From Notospermus geniculatus (Eukaryota > Nemertea > Pilidiophora > Heteronemertea > Lineidae), in the NCBI GenBank assembly GCA_002633025.1, contig NMRB01001374.1, positions 59,268-123,267 on the forward strand: DNA of 64,000 bases, given 5' to 3'. Both the position numbers and the translations under genes were made by a program. How positions within the stretch are numbered: position 1 is the stretch's first letter; every line of letters begins with the position of its first letter. The notes below the pieces were generated by a model. That model was not told the DNA's origin. It worked only from the letters and a program-made list of their open reading frames with translations, and made no database searches. Below are positions 46,393 to 57,612 of this stretch, piece after piece.

Positions 46393-47409
46393 TCGGGTGG
46401 GCCAAAAAAACGCATCGAACTTTAAATCTTGATTTCTCGACAACTGTCCATTATAATTCAATGAAATTTGGTACCGTATCATTTAAAGATGTTTTGTTGA
46501 ACGTGTGAAATTTTTGCATTGATATCTTTGGTATTTGTACCGTATCACTCAATTTAAAAATCTTTGTAAAAAATGTGATTCCGGAATTCGGTAAAATACG
46601 GGTGGATGAAAAATTCCCAAACTTTAAATTGCCATTTCTCATAAAAACTTCACTACAACTCAGTGAAATTTTGCCTAACACTGGTCCAAGATATTGCCCC
46701 TAATATGTGAAAGTATTAAACCAATAACTTTAATATCTACCCTGTGGCGCTCATTACTATAACGCCATATTGGAATCGAGCGTTTCGAAGTTCACCATTG
46801 TCTCCTAAAATATGATAATAAGCAAGAAGTCAATCTCCAGAATTCACGAATTTTCGACCCCAACCGGGGTCTTTTTCAAGTGGAACTTTACAATCTGAAA
46901 CTCTAGAAAAAAAAGACTATGGTCTTTACATTTGGCACCACAATCTTAAATACCAAAGATAATGTGTTGAAACTTTCAGATTTTAGAAGCATAGCCACGG
47001 AAACGTATTGAGTGAAGTTCCATTGGGTTATAATGAATAGTTATTGAGAAATAGAAATTTGAAATTCGGGACGGGTTTTTCCTACCTTATTGGATTCCGG
47101 AATCACACGTTTTTACAATGATTCTTAAAATTGAGTGATACGGTGCTAATACCAAAGACATCAATGCAAAAATTCTAAGCTCACTAATAGCTCTACAGGG
47201 GCCTGTGATATAGCGTAGTGTCACCGTGTATTAACAGACGGCGCTACAACTCAGACAACTTGTGCCCGCCGGGCAATACTTTTCGCATGCCGGGCAATAC
47301 TTTTCGCATGTCTCCCTTTAATTATACGGTACCAAATTTCATTGAATTATAATGGACAATTGTTGAGAAATCAAGATTTGAAGTTCGACGCGTTTTTTGG
47401 CCCACCAGA
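46393..47409. mobile_element. 1.0-kb inverted-repeat element with TA duplication
   Basis: Ends TCGGGTGGGCCAAAAAAACGC and the inverse of TCTGGTGGGCC; TA flanks at 46391-46392 and 47410-47411. Arms of about 100 bp pair (GGTACCGTAT near 46471 and ATACGGTACC near 47326). The equivalent spacer near 30950 lacks it. TA duplication suggests a Tc1/mariner-type source; no transposase is seen. Confidence 0.7.
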
Positions 47410-47431
47410 TATAGTAGTTTACCATCGATGA

Positions 47432-49718
47432 TTAATAGTCACCATCTTTTATCCGTTCAATCTGCTTTTGTTGGAACACTGAGGCATGAAATGGTTCCGC
47501 AGAAAAATCCTTCGCATCAAGACGCTCCTCAAAGAATTTTCCGGTCACTTTATATTCCTTCATTTTCTCAGCAATACCGTCCAAATTGAAATACGTAAAG
47601 AGCGATGCGAGTTGATCGATGGTAAGTTGAGATAGAGGGGTCAACTCCCCATCTGGAGGGGGAAACTTGATCATTTTACCGGATTGAAGCTGAAGATTAG
47701 GTCCTGGTGTTGGACAAGCAAATTCCTTTTGAATCGGTGAGGGAACAGTTGCTGGTGATGATGGAGGACGTTTTGTGTTTGGATTGTCATCTTTCAGTGG
47801 AGCTGATTTTGGTCCAAGCTGAGCACTGATTTCAGAATCTCGTCTGTTGTACCTTGGATCCGATGGTCTTCCCCCAGCTTGCTCTCCCGGTGTCTGTTGA
47901 TGCCCTGTCTTAGTTCCAGTGGTCGAACCAGAAACAGAGGGAGGGAGTAGCACGTCATCGTATGGGTCTTGTGGCAAGGGAGGAAGTGGGCGGTCAGACA
48001 TGTCAGATCGGCCACCTTTACCTGTATCAGGCTCACTTTTCCTGCGGTTGGCTATGGCATGTGCGGGCGTCACCTTCTTTGAAGTGGGTCCTTTCTGTCG
48101 CTGATCGTCTGCTTTCCACTTTTTCCTGTCTTCAGTGTCATTTTTACCGGTAGCATCTGAAAAGCAAATCAGAGTTGTGATGGTAAATAATGCAGCAGTC
48201 ATATAGCGGGGGACTTACTGAACGTTCTACCCCTCGGCGTTGAACTTTTCAGGACCAAACAAAGATTACCTTGAACTCAGGTTGAGCCACAACTTTTCGT
48301 TGTCACATCGTGCCCTGGCAAACCTGAACAATTGAAAAGTTGTGGCTCAACCTGAGTTCAAGATAATCTTCGTTTGGTGCATACGGCCCGCAGAAGGAAG
48401 AATGCTTCTTTATTCTAGCTCTCTCCATTCATTCTGCAGTTTCTCACCACGACCAAGGCAGCGTACTGTGGCCTGGAGGAGTGTAGTTTTGCTCTTATTT
48501 TCTTCAAATGTTGGTCTCAAACATCCCTACACTTATTCAATTGGATCTCAACGCTCTTTCACATTCGAAAGTACATGTACATGTATTACCTGGAGTTGAC
48601 CTGGTCGGAGATTGGGGCACTGGTGGCTTCCTAAACACTCCGCTAAAATCTCTCACTGTGATGTAGTCATAAATGTTCTCAGCACTGCATTCTTGTATCT
48701 GTGACACAGAAGTGGAATTGGCATCGATCACAACATTGATGTCTTTGAACCGTTTCATTTCAAACAGAGAGGCTGTGGATTTGATGACGTCACACATGGG
48801 GGTATAGAGCCAGGTTCGAAATTCAAGGGCACTGGTTGCGCTTTCTTCATTTATCGGCTTTGGGAAGTAGACAAAATTGGCGTCGCTGACGTCTCCTTGT
48901 GTCAGGCCTGACGATTTTGTCATCATCATCGATTCATTCTTGATTTTAGTATCGGTACCCATGGAGTAGAGGCTGCTGAGAGTGCATGCAATGAGGACGT
49001 CATACCGAGCGTCGGTTATCAAGAGGACGTCACTGGAAGTGAGACCTGGCGGTTTCTCTAGGAAGGACACTCGCTGTGGAAGTGTGAAGTTCTCATACAC
49101 CTCCTGTAAACTGTATGTGTTGTCATCTTGGATTATAATGAAGTTACCCTTCGTAGTCAACGGGATGGCAACTGTTCTATGTTGTGACTTTATGTCACAG
49201 ATTACACAATCATTTTCCTGGTACTTCAATTCAAATGTATACCCCTCTTTAATTCTTGTGTCCCCAGCGGTTGAAATGGTCTTCAGCGGCTTAGCATACC
49301 GTGGTGTAAAATCCCATAGATCACTCATTCTGGGATAGACAAAATCTGTCCCTCTTATTGGAAGAATCTTCACTCTATTCTCCTGTTTATCATCACACAT
49401 TGTCGTCAAAGGAATTAAGTACTGTGGCTTGGCTTTCTCTTTCAGTTTTACCATCGAAGTGTCGAAAAAATCGTGGTAATCACAAGCCATCACTCGCTTA
49501 AAATTCCGCACACCAAGACCAACAAAAGGTTGATCTCCACAAAATGTCACACTTTCAGCATTTCCGTACCAACCTGTTTCTGGTTGAATCATTTTAGGCC
49601 AATCGAGTGAGTCCATCAGTTTATCCAAAGTGCAACTTTCAGATGACCATTTGATCTGTTTCAAGACACGCTCTTGCCACCTGTGAGCTTCTCCCTGGTG
49701 TTCTTGTGCCTGCTCCAT
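47432..49718 (-). CDS. Array gene 7: GAREM-like CABIT/SAM adaptor
   Basis: Exon 1 is 49718-48590 and exon 2 is 48156-47432, with donor CCAG/GTAATACA and acceptor TTTCAG/ATGC. The join is phase 1 and gives about 617 residues. Landmarks: KWSS at 23-26, GLGVRNFKRVMACDY at about 67-81, DCVIC at 170-174 (paired Cys), FTLPQRV at 211-217, exon junction at 376/377, RPLPPLP at 432-438 followed by QDPYDDV, and SAM-like 550-617. It is the most compact intact member and a good reference for the family. In THEMIS and GAREM the CABIT region precedes proline-rich SH3 ligands; GAREM adds a C-terminal SAM domain, as here. The predicted role is cytoplasmic signalling adaptor (Grb2/SHP2-type partners), by family inference only. 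The 433-bp intron is the shortest in the array. Confidence 0.88.
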
Positions 49719-50560
49719 TGTCGTATTAAACTAACTCGCAACTTGTCTTCGTCTTAGCGTCTTAAGCAGCGAAAAAGTTCTCTATCGCAAAATTACTGTG
49801 ATGACTTTTTATCCATCCTGGCCACCTTCCGACCACTTTTGAAGAAAAACTCTTTCTTGCTTAAGAATGTTACATATCCTGCAGAATAGTAGTATTGTCC
49901 AAAAATCAATTCCATTTTATGAATTCAAATGACACTGCAAGCCCTCATCCAAGGAACAGAGGGTTGTGCCGGAAAGTCACAATTCTCTGTACAGTTGTTT
50001 GATGGTAGCCTTTGCAGTTAACGTAACTGATTTTTACAAGACGTGAAAGGAGAATGTGTGCCTGTCGAGCAAAAGCGTGCAGTCATTGTCCTGACTATAA
50101 TACGAAATCTGATATATGGACAAGTTGGCCTACCGGTTTACGCCCGTTGATATCATGAGGATAACCTAGATAAAAGTTGTCTGCTGAAATAAAATGGCGC
50201 GTCCCATTCTCGTCATTTAAATCACGATTATTCATTACCGGTAGATGGACATAATTTTTATATTCTTCTAGAGAAGTGAAGATCGGCTCACAATAATATT
50301 TAATTGCTTCATGCTGTCGGGCCCAGCGCACAATGGCGAGACTGTATTTAGCAAAATAGCAAACCAATCAGGAAGTTCAAACACCACTGCCCTCTTTTTT
50401 TTATTCGTTTTATTTACGATGTTTGTACAGAACATACTTATGGTCGACATGAAAAATCGAATGAACTGCCCGGGGATTTGTGTTCACCTGGAACACTGAC
50501 CTGATCGACATAGACATCTTTTGCACGAGACTTCTGTGTGGGATTTCATTGCAAGACAAT
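49719..50560 (-). promoter_or_regulatory. Conserved 5' flank of array gene 7
   Basis: Near-identical to the gene 5 flank. The best functional candidates are blocks also kept upstream of genes 2-6 (see 28808-29595). Confidence 0.45.
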
Positions 50561-50773
50561 GGGCCGATTTTATAAACGATGGCTATAGATAACCATCGGG
50601 TTCATTAACCCTTAGTTGACAAACTGTTTGTTAAGTTAATTTTTCGATTTTATGAATCGTTGATAGCCAAACATTCTAAAAATAAAAATGTTTACTTTGA
50701 TTAATTAGCGGTTTTCAGAACAGCCGATGGTTAAACCGAGGTTTATCTTAGCTATCGTTTAAAAAATCGACCC
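50561..50773. repeat. MITE with GGGCCGATTTTATAAACGAT end and empty site
   Basis: 213 bp, inverted end ATCGTTTAAAAAATCGACCC, AAT on both sides. The equivalent sequences at 34166 and 29590 read GACAATGAAG without it. A 3-bp duplication with GGG/CCC ends resembles PIF/Harbinger-type MITEs. Confidence 0.78.
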
Positions 50774-50897
50774 AATGAAGACATAATAGTAGGCCCCTCC
50801 TGTGTGCAACTTCCAATAGTTGGGGCGTTCGTTTACGATGCCTTTGGCGTCATGAACGATTATTTTGTGTGGGATCGACGCAGAAGAGCACCTCATT

Positions 50898-51017
50898 AGT
50901 GAGCTTCTGCAAGCGCCCGGTTAGGCCCTACGACGACGTTTATCTATTGTGTGAGTGCACCCAAACAATAGATAAACGTAGTCGTATGGCCTAACCGCGC
51001 GGGTGCAGAAGCTCTCT
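50898..51017. repeat. 120-bp MITE with AGTGAGCTTCTGCA end and empty site
   Basis: Inverted ends AGTGAGCTTCTGC and GCAGAAGCTCTCT, ATT on both sides. The partner at about 35855 reads CCTCATTGTGTCCC uninterrupted. Confidence 0.78.
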
Positions 51018-51997
51018 ATTGTGTCCCGTAGACGACGATTGTCGTCGTCCTTCGCGTTGGCTTTTAAGCCGAGTAAAATTTGTGGGCCTATTTCGAGAGT
51101 ATTNTTACACCTGGCCTATATTGGGGCTTCAATGTATAAACCCGCATGTATAGGCCTTTATTGAGCATATTCAGAAAATTGGATGAAAAATTGGATCGTG
51201 TGTATAGGCCATAAGTTCGACATGTTTCAATTCTGAGACAACGAATTACTGCGCATGTACATGTAGACCCTATACCAGGAAAAAACTGATTGCGAAATCC
51301 AGACTTATTATACAGGCCAAGTGCTCTTTGGAGTACTTTCAGTACCGGTACGTGTATTTCCTTTTTGATACATGCTTCAGCATTGTGTAAATTTGTCCAC
51401 CAACATGTAAAATCGTGGATAATATGTGAAGGATTAGTGGATGTCCCATTTAAACTATGCTGTAAAATAAGCTGATCTGTGATCATTCAAGATGGTGGTG
51501 CATCCTGTACAGTTTCCTTAGCACCACTGTGTGTGAATTTAATATGACTACGTTTTCTATCCCTTGGCGGCCGACGTAGCAACCGTCTTCTAAGCATCTT
51601 GACAACTATTCAGATCTATCTATTTTTGTCAGCTGAGGTTTCGTCATAGTAGCAGTCTAGGTGTTACCACTGGTTTGGTATGGGTTGGCCAGGACACCAG
51701 TCTTATCACGTTTAGTTCCCTATTCCGCCGCCAGGAGGATACTGCGGCATACCTCATGCATCCAGTGGCACTTTAAGTATTAGAGCGTGAACGATTTTTT
51801 TCGCACTACAGTAGACCTATATTTATGCCGTATTTAAATTCTTCAGTCAAAAACTTTGTTATGTGACATCTGAAACATAGCCAACACAGATGGTTTACAA
51901 TAATATGTTAGTCCACTGATACGTATGTACATTGACAACTCGGAAACATAAGCCAAGTGGACATGATGAAAGTACACTCCGAGTTGGCTGCTGATGC
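51018..51997. other. Spacer downstream of array gene 8
   Basis: Partner of 35867-38061, with the empty TTAA site at 51064-51067 and a single n at 51104. No gene recognised. Confidence 0.6.
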
Positions 51998-54904
51998 TTA
52001 ATAGTCACCAGTTCGTATCCTTTCAATCTGCTTCAACTGAAATGTTGTGGCATTGAATATGGTTTCTCAGCAAAGTCGTTGGCATCAAGCCTCTCTTCAA
52101 AGAATTTTCCAGTCACTTTACTTTTCTTCAGAACCTCAGCAATATCATCCAGATTCAAAAAGGTAAAAATCTCCGCCAGTTGATCGACGTCAAGTTCAGA
52201 CAGTGGGATCAAATCGCCACCAGAGGGCGGGTACTTAACTTTACGAGGGGCTGCACTCGCCTCGACAGGAACTTGACCATCCACTACGGAAGATGAACTT
52301 GGTTTTGGGGGCCGCGGCGGTGGAGGCTCTTCGGGTGGACTCTCACTCCTAGCTGGCTTTGAAGCAGGCGCTTTGACACGCTCAGGAGTCTTTTCCGTTT
52401 CTCTATCCGCCACCACTGGCTTCACATTCCTCCACTGTTCCGGTTTATCAGTGCCGTTTGGCAGGGGAGGAAGTGGTAACCGTGGTCTTGTGGGCTTTTT
52501 AGCAGCCAAAGTAGAACTGCTTTCGTCTGAGACGGACGTGTTTACAGGGCCAACGTTTTGAGCCTCCATCTTGTCGTGTTTTGATGCCCCTCCTGCATGC
52601 CCTGCCTTCTTCAAAGACTTTGCAATACTTCTTCCGATTGAGCCTTTATTTTTTTTGGTTGGGTCTGCTGAATAAGCGTTCACGAGGTAAATTTCGGTCG
52701 AAAATTGCCTGTAAAATCTTTAAACGTGCGTATGACACAGTGAATTCTTGCTTGTTTATTGACAAAAATTGTATAGATTTACGGTGAGAAGTTTCCGTCC
52801 CCTCCACGCAGGATTGTAGGTGTTTTCTGCCAAAACAAATATTGTATTTTGTACAGCCATTGCGCGGTTGGGCGCGACAAAGTCACGTGCACGTTTCCAT
52901 CACGGTACCGCGTGACGGCCCAGTCTGGTGTAGAGTACGGTACACTCTGACGAATTCATTAAACATGTTAAAGGAGCCACTTTTGTTCGACAACCGCGCC
53001 GTCGCCGTGCGCACCACTCTCCAACCCAGGGACTACGTTGTCGGCACTACAAGTGGGCTAAGTACAGTAATACACCGCCTGTACATTTCGTGTACATTTG
53101 AGGTCGAACCGCCACGCAATATCTACCCGAAGGAAATAATCAATTTTAATGAAATTGCACACAGCTCGGGAGGACACTAAACTTTTGTTAGAGAGGTTTT
53201 AAAAAAATTCTAATGTTTGTGTCTCGAGAAATCTCGCGAGACGTGAAAGACACGAAATTTGCCTCTGCCGTCACTTAAAGTCGCACGAAAAATAGGCCTC
53301 TGTATCAATGCGTCCAGAATAGCCAGATTCGTGCAAATCGATGAAATGACATATACATCCTAATATCTGCCCCTAATACACTTGCAAATGACACTCACTT
53401 CATTAATTATATCAACGGCGCCCTCACAATCCACCCCAAACCATAGACACGGCGATTTTATTAAGAACTCCTTGTGAGTCCCATCTGACCTTGGCGCATG
53501 ATTACATGACCTAGCCCAAGTGTCTAGAGACGTGACATCGCCCATGTCACCTCCGTGACGCAACTAATTAGCAAACAGTGCACTATAAGAATCACAACGA
53601 ACTTAATTCATACCAGAGGCATAGAAAAAGGACGCGCGCCTGACATGATGCAGGGTACTTTTAAATTGTCCTGAATTGGTGCCATGAGTTGCAGAGACCG
53701 CACTGAACAAGTAAAAAAGTATCACGAATTTTACCGTGGACTTGCCGCTGAGCAATACCGTTCCAAAACTCGGCCTTACCTGGTGGAAGAGGAGGCGGCA
53801 GATCAGGGGGTTTTGGAGGCTTCACAAGAAAGTCCTTGATCGTGATATAGTCATAGATGTTTTCAGCCTTGCCTTCTTGGACTTCTGCTACAGCTGCTGT
53901 GTTAGCCTTCATCACAACATTGAAGTCTTTGAATCGGTCCATTTCTAACCGAGATGCTCGGGTCATAACGGTGTTATGATCAGCGTCATCCGGATCGTAG
54001 ATCCAAGAAAGAAAGTCGCCAGCAGTGGGGCTTTTTTTATTACTGGGCTTGGGCAGGAAGTTGAAGTTAACGCGTTTTAGGTCTTTCTCGTTCGAGCCCC
54101 ATGTATCCTCATCTTCATAACCGTCATCAAATGGTGGATTGTGAAGGTCGGCGATGCAGCATGCAATAAGGACGTCATACCGCAATTCTGATATCAGTAA
54201 CATGTCATGCCCCCCCAACAGCCCAGGGGGGCTGTTCTTAAAATTCACCCGTTGTGGGAGAGTGAATTTGTCATATACCTCCTGTAACCTGTAAGTGTTT
54301 TCATCTTTCACAATGGTAAAGTCCCCCTTTATGCTCATCGGGATAAACATTTTTTGGTCCTGCACCTTGCAGATAACACAGTCATTTTCTTTACCTTCCA
54401 GTTCAATCAGAGTTCCCCTTTTCACGGTAATATTCCGAATGCAGAATGTCCTTTTTGGCATGGCAAACCGCGGGTTGTATTCCCAAAGATCTCGCATCGT
54501 GGGGTAAACGAATTCCTCGTTCTTGATGGGCAAAATCTGGACATAACTATGGCATTGCGAAGCTCACCCATCGTCGTCAACGGAATTATGAACTCCGGCT
54601 CGGCTTTCTGTTTAATTTCCTCAATTCCAGTATGGGAATCTGGAAGGAACTCACAAGCCGACAATCTTTTGAAATTTCGCACACCGAGACCCACCAGGGC
54701 CTCGCCGCCACAGAATGACACGCTTTCGTCTTCTCCCAACCAACCGTCCTCCGGTAAAATGACTTTCGGCCATTCGCCCATGTCCATCAGTTCATCCAGC
54801 TTGTACTTTACACCCATACTATCAGAGTATTTCACTTTATCCAAAATGCCTTTCTGCCATTGCATGGCCTTCAACGAATCCTGTTGCTCCTGCCAGTCCA
54901 CCAT
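51998..54904 (-). CDS. Array gene 8: most diverged GAREM-like member, two frameshifts
   Basis: Exon 1 is 54904-53780 and exon 2 is 52667 to an ancestral stop at 51998-52000. The donor is CCAG/GTAAGGCC. The acceptor is TTCAGCAG, a NAGNAG site, so one residue may vary. Exon 1 opens MVDWQEQQ and keeps GLGVRNFKRL, DCVIC and FTLPQRVNF. About one base is missing near 54536-54545, between VMS and QILPIKN, so the first third and the remainder are in different frames. In exon 2 a second shift near 52057-52062 (after EKPY) puts a TGA at 52033, cutting about 12 residues (QLKQIERIRTGDY end). Domains are otherwise well kept: a lysine-rich start, RPRLPLPPLP and PPPPRPPKP SH3-type motifs, no 20-residue repeats, and SAM from PLSELDVDQL. 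Such conservation at high divergence argues for a gene that was functional until recently, or for sequencing errors. Confidence 0.75.
52668..53779. other. Intron of array gene 8
   Basis: 1.1 kb without recognised repeats or genes. Not similar to the introns of the other members. Confidence 0.5.
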
Positions 54905-55191
54905 TGTGTACCCTCCGCGTCAACACTTGACTGAAATGTATCCACTCACTCAGTGAACAGTTCCAATGAATGCACAGAAAAGTCTCTTATGAGAAAATCC
55001 CATTTAGCACTTTCATTCTTTCAACACCTCCGTGTTTGTCTAAAAAAGAAACATACTTCTCAGTAGGCCTATGGACAGAGAATTTATGTCAAGTGGAGAA
55101 TCTTCTGAAACGGACGACCAGGAAGTTAGACAGTCGTGACGGTCTCATTATCAAACATGTGATGACATTTCTGGCGTACACCACCTACATT

Positions 55192-55308
55192 GGGTCACAT
55201 GAATAAAGACTAGTAAAAGCTTTTACTTGAACTTTGCAATACAAATGCACTAGGCAGTACTACACAAACCTGAAGTAAAGGCATTTGTTAGTCTTTATTC
55301 ATATGACC
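55192..55308. repeat. MITE with GGGTCACATGAATAAAG ends upstream of gene 8
   Basis: Same family as 19124-19240 but in the opposite orientation, 288 bp upstream of the gene 8 ATG. Confidence 0.7.
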
Positions 55309-56020
55309 AAAAATCGATAATAATTTTTTTGATATGACCCAATTTATCAAGAATATATTCTTGATCATATACATATACATGTATTATATACCGTAGGTTA
55401 ACAGATAATGAGAAAAAAAACATCTTTGCAGAGTGTTCTTTCAACCATTCTAAGACCACAATGAATTGTTGACTGAATTGTACTCCAATTATTCAATGTG
55501 CCTTTTAAAGGTAGGCTATGGTAACCACAAACCACAGCGAAGAAGTCAAAAAGTACTAAACTATGGAATGTTGGCAGGGAAAAATGCAGCGCTTTAATAT
55601 TAAGCGGATTTAAAATTTGTCTAAGACTTTTAACAGAACCTTTTTCAAGTCTAAGAAGTCCTAGACATTTTCCATTTCACAAAAAAATTCTGCCAGCTAG
55701 CAACCAATCTTTCAGCTATTTTATCAACAACGAACAACTGGTGCTGAAGTTTAGATCTACTGACATTGCTTTTTTATATGCAGTCTTCAGAAAGGAATCT
55801 TGGTTTAATACTAGTGTCTTCACATGTTTTTCTTGTAATCTTTCCATGCCGACTGTCCCTCCTACATGGATGAAGCCAATGTCAAGTGCCCACTTCATCT
55901 TTTTCAAGGGGGTCAGGGAAAAGATGAAGTCACTTCGTCTTTTTTGGCACCAATGTAGTTTTGAGATGGCCCCTTACATTTGCTTTGTGGGTTGACCAAT
56001 ATTTTTTGTTTTAGAGATAC
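55309..56020. other. Spacer, nothing recognised
   Basis: AT-rich sequence upstream of gene 8. No domain or splice-supported frame seen. Confidence 0.45.
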
Positions 56021-56367
56021 ACCAGTGGTCAAACATAGGTTCCTGTCCTGCAGGCAACACATCAATTATGGACTTGATAATCCATCAAATTTTGATGGAA
56101 AAAGCTTGATTTATGTTCCAGTGTCAAAACAACACTGGAACATAAATCAAGCATTAAGGGGGAATTTGGCTTATTGAGGAAGGAAAAAGCCAGATGGTGT
56201 TTGTAAACCCAGTATTTTTTCACAAACAATCAAACCAACAGGTCCATTCAAATCAATTTATCAAAATATTTTTAGTTGTAGGCCTACACAACATGACTGA
56301 AAAGTTCCTCATTGCCCAATGAATAAATAGTTGAAAAAAACAAGGATGTTTTGGTTTAGATATAAAA
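56021..56367 (+). repeat. 347-bp direct repeat, copy 1
   Basis: Matches 56797-57147 closely. It contains a hairpin, GATTTATGTTCCAGTGT with its inverse. Confidence 0.8.
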
Positions 56368-56796
56368 CACATTTCTATCCATAAGCATATGGAGAGAAAT
56401 CCATTTGTGGTTCCCCCTCTGGGCCTAACACCTCATCCGGGAGCTTCCAGGAACCGGTTAATTAGTTAATTACCTTGAGCCCTCCTTCTGCAGGGGCCTT
56501 TGTTGTCACGTGGCACCAGCAGCCAATCATAGCGCTGCGCGCCTATTCGAGCTGTCCCAGAAGGCTGGGGCTCATACTTACTCCTGATTTCATAGAGGCA
56601 ACACCACGCCACTCGTTTTTACCCACCCTCCACTTCCCTAACATCTGGTTCCTGTCAGCTCCCTTATCTCGGATGGGCGGTTTGCCCCACTCCTTGGCCT
56701 TTTCTTGCCCCCTGGTATGCAGCAGCACATCTAATTTATGTAAATACTCAAACAATTTGTATGCGCTGCATATCGCTGCTGTTCCCAGCAGTTTTC

Positions 56797-57147
56797 ACCA
56801 GTGGTCAAACATAGGTTCCTGTCCTGCAGGCAACACATCAATTATGGACTTGATAATCCATCAAATTTTGATGGAAAAAGCTTGATTTAGGCCTATGTTC
56901 CAGTGTCAAAACAACACTGGAACATAAATCAAGCATTAAGGGGGAATTTGGCTATTGAGGAAGGAAAAGGCCAGATGGTGGTTGTAAACCCAGTATTTTT
57001 CACAACCAATCAAACCAACAGGTCCATTCAAATCAATTTATCAAAATATTTTTAGTTGTAGGCCTACACAACACGACTGAAAAGTTCCTCATTGCCCAAT
57101 GAATAAATAGTTGAAAAAAACAAGGATGTTTTGGTTTAGATATAAAA
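56797..57147 (+). repeat. 347-bp direct repeat, copy 2
   Basis: Second copy, separated from the first by about 430 bp of unrelated sequence (56368-56796). A plus-strand frame there (56475-56885) shows no known domain. Confidence 0.8.
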
Positions 57148-57487
57148 GGTTTTATTCCTCAGGTATGGATAACCCAGACTATTAGCTTGCTCGCTCAAAA
57201 CATGTATATCACAGATTGAGTAACATACACTGGAGGGATATCATAAATAGGAGATCCAACAGGGAAGAAAACAAATCTTGTTATAAACATGGCGTTTCCT
57301 GTGGACCCTTTTCTTAAGATGGTCCTTTTTAGCTGTTCACAATGATAAGGTTACCAATTTCAGGATTTAGCAAAAATTTAACAAACCACAAATACTGGTT
57401 TACAAATGTGACCTGCTCCAGCAAAAACAGGCACTTCTTGCAATAGAGGAAAGAGTTAATGGCCTAATGACACAATAGCTGAAATTT

Positions 57488-57612
57488 TCGACCCCAAATG
57501 GGGGTCTTCCTGAGGCACTTTCTAGTAGAGATCCAGAAGTGAAAAACTTCTGGGATCTCTACTGTACTAGAAAGTGCCTGAGGAAAACCCTGGTTGGGGT
57601 CGAAAATTTGCA
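57488..57612. repeat. MITE, TTCGACCCC family
   Basis: Inverted pair TTTTCGACCCCAAATGGGGG and CCCTGGTTGGGGTCGAAAA, with an inner pair AGGCACTTTCTAGTA and TACTAGAAAGTGCCT. Relatives are at 3378-3534 and 46850. Confidence 0.75.

Noticed and set aside
56475-56885. 136-codon plus-strand frame
   Set aside because: No recognisable domain, and it runs into the second copy of a direct repeat.
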